Source: Pseudomonadota bacterium (GTDB lineage Bacteria; Pseudomonadota; Alphaproteobacteria; Acetobacterales; Acetobacteraceae). From it: a stretch of DNA of 17,173 nucleotides. The notes below the pieces were generated by a model, which saw nothing but the letters and a program-made list of their open reading frames with translations, ran no database searches and was not told the DNA's origin. Every line of letters begins with the position of its first letter. Within the stretch, counting starts at the first letter, position 1. Shown one piece after another: positions 14,198 to 17,173 of this stretch. Location: NCBI GenBank assembly GCA_021784255.1, contig JAJXSZ010000030.1, forward strand, positions 1-17,173, read 5' to 3'. Position numbers and translations under genes: made by a program.

Positions 14198-14811
14198 TTG
14201 ACCCGGAGATAGTGGCGGTGCGCCTTGGCGCGGTTGCCGCAGGCGGCCATGTCGCACCAGCGGCGCGAGCCGTTGCGGCTGGCGTCGATGAACAGCCAGC
14301 GGCATTCCGGGTTGGCGCAGGCGCGCAGCCGTGCCTGCCCGGCCCACTCGCCGTCTTCCCGGCCGCTTTGCCGCCAGCCACTCTCGGCGAGCAGGTCCGC
14401 GGCCGACCACAGCACCGGCGCCAGCAGCACCGCGGCTCCTGATGCAAGCCGGCCGGGCGTCGTGCGCCAGGCATAGGCCTCGCCCGCAACCACCAGTCCC
14501 GACCTCGAAGGGGCGTCAGCCAGCGCGGCGTTGAGATCGGCGAGGTCGGCGGCGGCGACCGGCCCGCCGGCCGCGCGGGCGGCGAAGATCCGGTGCAGCA
14601 GCTCGCGCAGCGCCAGTCCCGACTCGAGCAGTGCCGCCGGAGCCGGCTGAGCCGGCGCCCCGGCGTATCGCACGGCCCAGGCGAGGAGATCCTCCGGTGC
14701 GTTGAACGTTTCCGCCGGCGTCTCCCGGCCGCGCCAGTATCGCGTGTTGACGAAATCCAGACACATGGCCGGCGCCAGTGCCCGGCGTGGCTGGTCGTCC
14801 CTAACCCCCAT
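14182..14811 (-). CDS. CGNR zinc-finger / ABATE-domain regulator
   Basis: The protein (209 residues from ATG 14811; GTG at 14823 would add four) has the two-domain build of the CGNR family (DUF1470). The N-terminal ABATE domain opens with MCLDFVNTRYWRG (about 16-28) and is thought to sense a ligand. The C-terminal zinc finger has C165-x4-C170 in CANPECRWLFID and C186-x4-C191 in RRWCDMAACGNRAKAHRHY, ending in the name-giving CGNR. It probably binds DNA as a transcription factor; the ligand is unknown. No good ribosome-binding site precedes either start. It is divergent from the VOC gene, with a promoter and a palindrome between them, so it is the obvious candidate regulator. Its 3' end is duplicated (14156-14197). 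Confidence 0.93.
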   Translation of the reverse strand: MGVRDDQPRRALAPAMCLDFVNTRYWRGRETPAETFNAPEDLLAWAVRYAGAPAQPAPAALLESGLALRELLHRIFAARAAGGPVAAADLADLNAALADAPSRSGLVVAGEAYAWRTTPGRLASGAAVLLAPVLWSAADLLAESGWRQSGREDGEWAGQARLRACANPECRWLFIDASRNGSRRWCDMAACGNRAKAHRHYLRVKATKG

Positions 14812-14816
14812 GATGG

Positions 14817-14845
14817 TTGACACCCGGCAAACACGACGGCATGAT
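14817..14845 (+). promoter_or_regulatory. Candidate sigma70 promoter of the VOC gene
   Basis: TTGACA (14817-14822) is a perfect -35 element. After 17 bases, CATGAT (14840-14845) matches four of six positions of a -10; GATAAT at 14843-14848 is a better box but at 20-base spacing. Transcription would start near 14852, inside the palindrome at 14847-14866. The -35 overlaps the extreme 5' end of the CGNR gene. Confidence 0.6.
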
Positions 14846-14846
14846 A

Positions 14847-14866
14847 ATAACCATGTAAATAGTTAT
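14847..14866. promoter_or_regulatory. Palindromic candidate operator between CGNR regulator and VOC gene
   Basis: ATAACCATGTAAATAGTTAT pairs at eight of ten positions around its centre, with perfect ATAAC/GTTAT arms. It covers the inferred transcription start of the VOC gene and is AT-rich in a GC-rich setting. A repressor bound here would block the VOC promoter; the CGNR protein is the natural candidate. Sequence-only inference. Confidence 0.6.
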
Positions 14867-14900
14867 GCTGCCGCCAGCCAACGACGAAGGGAAATTTGCC

Positions 14901-15272
14901 ATGCTCAGCCACGTTTCCATCGGGGTCCGCGACCTAGCCGCCGCCCGCCGATTCTACGATGCTGTCTTCGCCGCGATCGGCGCCAGGCACCTCGCCGGCG
15001 GTGAGGGCTATGCCGGCTATGGCGTCACGGCGCCGGTTTACTGGCTCAACGAGACCGCGCATCCCGTGCCCGCGGACATGCGCTCGGGCCTGCATTTCTG
15101 CTTCGACGCGCCGGACCGGAAGGCGGTGGACGCGTTCCACGGAGCCGCGCTCAAGGCCGGCGGCACGGATAATGGCAAGCCGGGCCTGCGTCCCGATTAC
15201 GGTCCGACCTATTATGCGAGCTTCGCCATCGACCCGGACGGCTACCGGGTCGAGGCGTATCACGGCGGCTGA
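14901..15272 (+). CDS. VOC-family (glyoxalase/bleomycin-resistance fold) protein
   Basis: The 123-residue product is a single-chain vicinal oxygen chelate protein that would dimerise to form metal sites. LSHVSIGVRDLAAARRFYDAVFAAIGAR (2-29) is the standard first beta-alpha-beta unit; possible metal ligands are H4, H65 in GLHFCFDAPD and E118 in DPDGYRVEAYHGG. The YYASFAIDPDGYRVEAY end is typical of the lactoylglutathione-lyase-like group, but the substrate is not readable; glyoxalase, dioxygenase or resistance roles are all possible. The start at 14901 follows GAAGGGA at good spacing; the in-frame ATG at 14865 lies inside the operator palindrome and is rejected. It ends 4 bases from the convergent helicase gene. 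Confidence 0.92.
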   Translation: MLSHVSIGVRDLAAARRFYDAVFAAIGARHLAGGEGYAGYGVTAPVYWLNETAHPVPADMRSGLHFCFDAPDRKAVDAFHGAALKAGGTDNGKPGLRPDYGPTYYASFAIDPDGYRVEAYHGG

Positions 15273-15276
15273 GCCG

Positions 15277-16497
15277 TCAGGCGGCGCGGCGACCGTTCCG
15301 GGCCGGGCGGAACTTCGCCCGGTGTGCCGGGGTTGGCCGCACCAGCTCCGGACGGGCCTGCTGGCGTGGCTCAGGTGCGCCGCCGGCGACCACGATCTCG
15401 GTGCCGGCGGCACGTTCGATCGCGCGCAGCGCCTTGGCTTCGTTCGGATCGCAGAACGAGATCGCCGCCCCGCTCGCACCCGCCCGCGCAGTGCGGCCGA
15501 TGCGGTGGACGTAATCCTCGGGCTGCGCCGGCAAGTCGTAGTTGATGACATGCGTCACCGCCGCGACGTCGATGCCGCGCGCGGCGATATCGGTGGCCAC
15601 CAGCACCCGCGCGCGCCCGTCGCGGAACCGGTCGAGCGCCTTGATGCGCTGCGGCTGGCTCTTGTTGCCGTGCAGCGCCACGACGCCGTGCCCGGCCTCG
15701 GTCAGCGCGTCGGCGACACGGTCCGCCCCGCGCTTGGTGCGGGTGAAGACGATGACGCGCGACAGCGACCCATCGTCCAGCAACTCCGCGAGCAGCCGCG
15801 CGCGTTCCGCCTGCGGCACGAAATGCACGCTCTGGGCGATGCGCGGTGCCACCCGCTCGGCGGGCGCGACCGCCACCCGCTCCGGGTCGCGCAGCATGGC
15901 GCGGGCAAGCTTTTCCACCTCGGCCGGCATTGTCGCCGAGAACAGCGCGGACTGACGCGCGGCCGGCAGCGCGTCGGCGATGTGGGTGATGTCGCGGATG
16001 AAACCGAGGTCGAGCATGCGGTCCGCCTCGTCGAGCACGAAGTGGCGCACGCCATCGAGGCGCAGTTCGTTCGTCGACATCAGGTCGCGGATGCGCCCGG
16101 GGGTGCCGACGACGATCTCCGCTCCAGGCCGCAGGCGCTGCACCTGGCCGAAACGACCCTGCCCGCCGATGACGGCGACGATGCGGGTGCGCGGCTCGGC
16201 GAGCATGCGCAGGCTGTCCACGATCTGCAGGGCGAGCTCGCGCGTCGGCGCCAGGATCAGCGCGTGCGCCGATTGCGGGCGCGTGGCCGTGCGGGTGGTG
16301 TGCAGGCGGTGCAGCAGCGGCAGCGCGAAGGCTGCGGTCTTGCCGGTGCCGGTCTGGGCGATGCCCAGGAGGTCGCGCCCCGCCAGCAGCGGCGGGATGG
16401 CGGCGGACTGGATGGGCGTGGGGGTGGCGTAGCGCGCGGTTTCAAGCGCACGCAGCAGGTGCTCGGCCAGGCCGAGCGAGGCGAAGTCGTTGGACAC
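15277..16497 (-). CDS. DEAD-box ATP-dependent RNA helicase, RhlE-like
   Basis: This enzyme unwinds RNA duplexes in ribosome assembly or RNA turnover. The 406-residue protein has every DEAD-box motif: Q motif with PTPIQ (26-30), AQTGTGKT (47-54), PTRELA (84-89), GG (111-112), TPGR (132-135), DEAD (156-159), SAT (187-189), TDIAARGID (302-310) and HRIGRTARAG (331-340). The short C-terminal tail is basic (HRAKFRPARNGRRAA), which suits RNA binding. The GTG at 16497 is preferred because GGAGA lies six bases upstream; the TTG at 16503 would touch that site. RhlE is the closest of the well-known types, but assignment among RhlE, RhlB and DeaD relatives is not certain. Confidence 0.96.
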   Translation of the reverse strand: MSNDFASLGLAEHLLRALETARYATPTPIQSAAIPPLLAGRDLLGIAQTGTGKTAAFALPLLHRLHTTRTATRPQSAHALILAPTRELALQIVDSLRMLAEPRTRIVAVIGGQGRFGQVQRLRPGAEIVVGTPGRIRDLMSTNELRLDGVRHFVLDEADRMLDLGFIRDITHIADALPAARQSALFSATMPAEVEKLARAMLRDPERVAVAPAERVAPRIAQSVHFVPQAERARLLAELLDDGSLSRVIVFTRTKRGADRVADALTEAGHGVVALHGNKSQPQRIKALDRFRDGRARVLVATDIAARGIDVAAVTHVINYDLPAQPEDYVHRIGRTARAGASGAAISFCDPNEAKALRAIERAAGTEIVVAGGAPEPRQQARPELVRPTPAHRAKFRPARNGRRAA

Positions 16498-16792
16498 AGT
16501 CAATCTCCGGCGTCACAGGCACGCGGGATGCGCGTGGCGGGGACGCTACAGGCTCGCCTGCCCGCGTGAATGCGGGGCGAACGTTTACGATGGGGGAGCC
16601 GGGCCAGGCGCGCCGTTGCGCCACGACACAGCTTCGCGACGACGGAGCGCGCCGATCACGCGAGCGCCGGCAACGCATACCCTATGGACGCCTCGGGGCG
16701 GCGGCGCAAGTGGGCCGGCGCGGGGCAGGCATGTTGCCCCGGGGGGTGGTGCGGGCTTCGCGGGGCCGGTCGCCGTGTGCAGCCAGTGGTAC
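16498..16792. other. Intergenic region, no gene seen
   Basis: About 295 GC-rich bases upstream of the helicase and downstream of the glycine-zipper gene. Short open frames here have no family likeness or ribosome-binding sites. One small hairpin, CGGGGCA (16721-16727) with TGCCCCG (16735-16741), lies about 50 bases past the glycine-zipper stop but lacks a T-run. I see no clear helicase promoter. Confidence 0.6.
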
Positions 16793-17173
16793 CTACCAAC
16801 GGTGCCAGTACGGGCGATGCCAGCCCCAGCCCCAATCATAATGAAGAATGACCGGCGGTCCGTAATAGGCTGGCGGATAGGCATAGGCCGGGTAGGGATA
16901 GGCGTAGGGATACGGTGCGCCGGGGTAGGCGGCGTAGCCGGACGGCGGCGCGTTCACCTGGTTACCGCGCGCCGTCATGCACTGGGCATAGGCGGTGTCG
17001 TAGCGGAACTGCATCTGGCCCGCCGACATGCTCGCGTTGTTGGCACCGATGGCGCTGCCCGCGATGAGGCCGGTGGCGCCGCCGATGGCCGCTCCGGCGC
17101 CGACCGCCGCCCCGGTCGAGCCCAGCGCCGCGCCAGCCGCGGCGCCGATCGCCGTGCCGAGCACGGCGCTGCC
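16793..17173 (-). CDS. Glycine-zipper protein (5' end beyond the right edge)
   Basis: The frame is open to the window edge, and the visible 126 codons likely lack only the signal peptide and first part of the zipper. The N-terminal part (GSAVLGTAIGAAAGAALGST onward to about residue 45) is a repeated G-x3-G/A pattern of the YMGG-like glycine zipper, which packs into membranes or oligomers. MQFRYDTAYAQCMTARGNQV then matches the conserved segment after such zippers in alphaproteobacteria. The C-terminus is Tyr/Pro/Ala-rich (YPYAYPYPAYAYPPAYYGPP) and ends HYDWGWGWHRPYWHRW, unusually rich in Trp and His. A GTG at 17164 could serve as a start but would lack an export signal. Probably a cell-envelope protein; function unknown. 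Confidence 0.8.
   Translation of the reverse strand, partial: GSAVLGTAIGAAAGAALGSTGAAVGAGAAIGGATGLIAGSAIGANNASMSAGQMQFRYDTAYAQCMTARGNQVNAPPSGYAAYPGAPYPYAYPYPAYAYPPAYYGPPVILHYDWGWGWHRPYWHRW

Noticed and set aside
14959..16569. 536-residue plus-strand open frame opposite the helicase
   Set aside because: Antisense to a complete DEAD-box protein and crosses the VOC gene in another frame.
1..17173. Possible mobile element, defence island or CRISPR array
   Set aside because: No transposase, integrase, terminal repeats or regular spacer-repeat pattern; the lone DNA methyltransferase has no restriction partner here.
1..17173. tRNA, rRNA or riboswitch genes
   Set aside because: I looked in the intergenic spaces and saw no tRNA-like cloverleaf or known riboswitch core; small unlisted RNAs cannot be excluded by eye.

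Overview
The window is high-GC DNA (by eye around 70 % G+C) with densely packed, well-conserved housekeeping and stress genes. It looks like a chromosomal segment of an alphaproteobacterium, most likely an Acetobacteraceae-like member of the Rhodospirillales. This rests on the imuA-imuB-dnaE2 cassette with an alphaproteobacterial GTTC-N7-GTTC LexA box, the ispH-thrB(APH-type)-rnhA cluster, and the DUF1194, YqgE and glycine-zipper proteins. The genus-level guess is inference. I see no insertion sequence, prophage, CRISPR array, tRNA or rRNA.

Layout. 1-3743 (minus strand): the SOS mutagenesis operon imuA > imuB > dnaE2, with dnaE2 cut by the left edge; a LexA box (3748-3762) and a TTGACT -35 lie just upstream of imuA. 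3817-5326: a Nudix-like hydrolase (minus) diverging from an exported von Willebrand-type DUF1194 protein (plus). 5403-6341: an aldo/keto reductase (plus), convergent with a MarR regulator (6494-6871, minus). 6872-7186: an AT-richer control region with several palindromes, between marR and a divergent FkbM-like methyltransferase (7187-8494). 8504-9073: a small lipoprotein (minus). 9236-12725: a plus-strand cluster ispH, thrB, rnhA and a D12-class adenine DNA methyltransferase, the last two joined by a 4-base stop/start overlap. 12779-13255: a Prx5-type peroxiredoxin (minus), divergent from yqgE (13469-14146). 14182-14811: a CGNR zinc-finger regulator (minus), divergent from a VOC/glyoxalase-fold protein (14901-15272), with a promoter and a palindrome between them. 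15277-16497: an RhlE-like DEAD-box helicase (minus). 16793-right edge: a glycine-zipper protein (minus, 5' end missing).

Functionally the left third is a DNA-damage tolerance module: ImuB recruits the DnaE2 polymerase to the clamp and ImuA assists, all under LexA. The central cluster mixes isoprenoid (IspH) and threonine (ThrB) biosynthesis with RNA-DNA hybrid removal (RNase HI) and an apparently solitary DNA methyltransferase. The rest are regulator/enzyme pairs whose substrates cannot be read from sequence. I do not see a clearly new multi-gene system. The most interesting points are the solitary methyltransferase in the ispH-thrB-rnhA cluster, the CGNR/VOC divergent control region, the nested palindromes near marR, and several short in-place tandem duplications.
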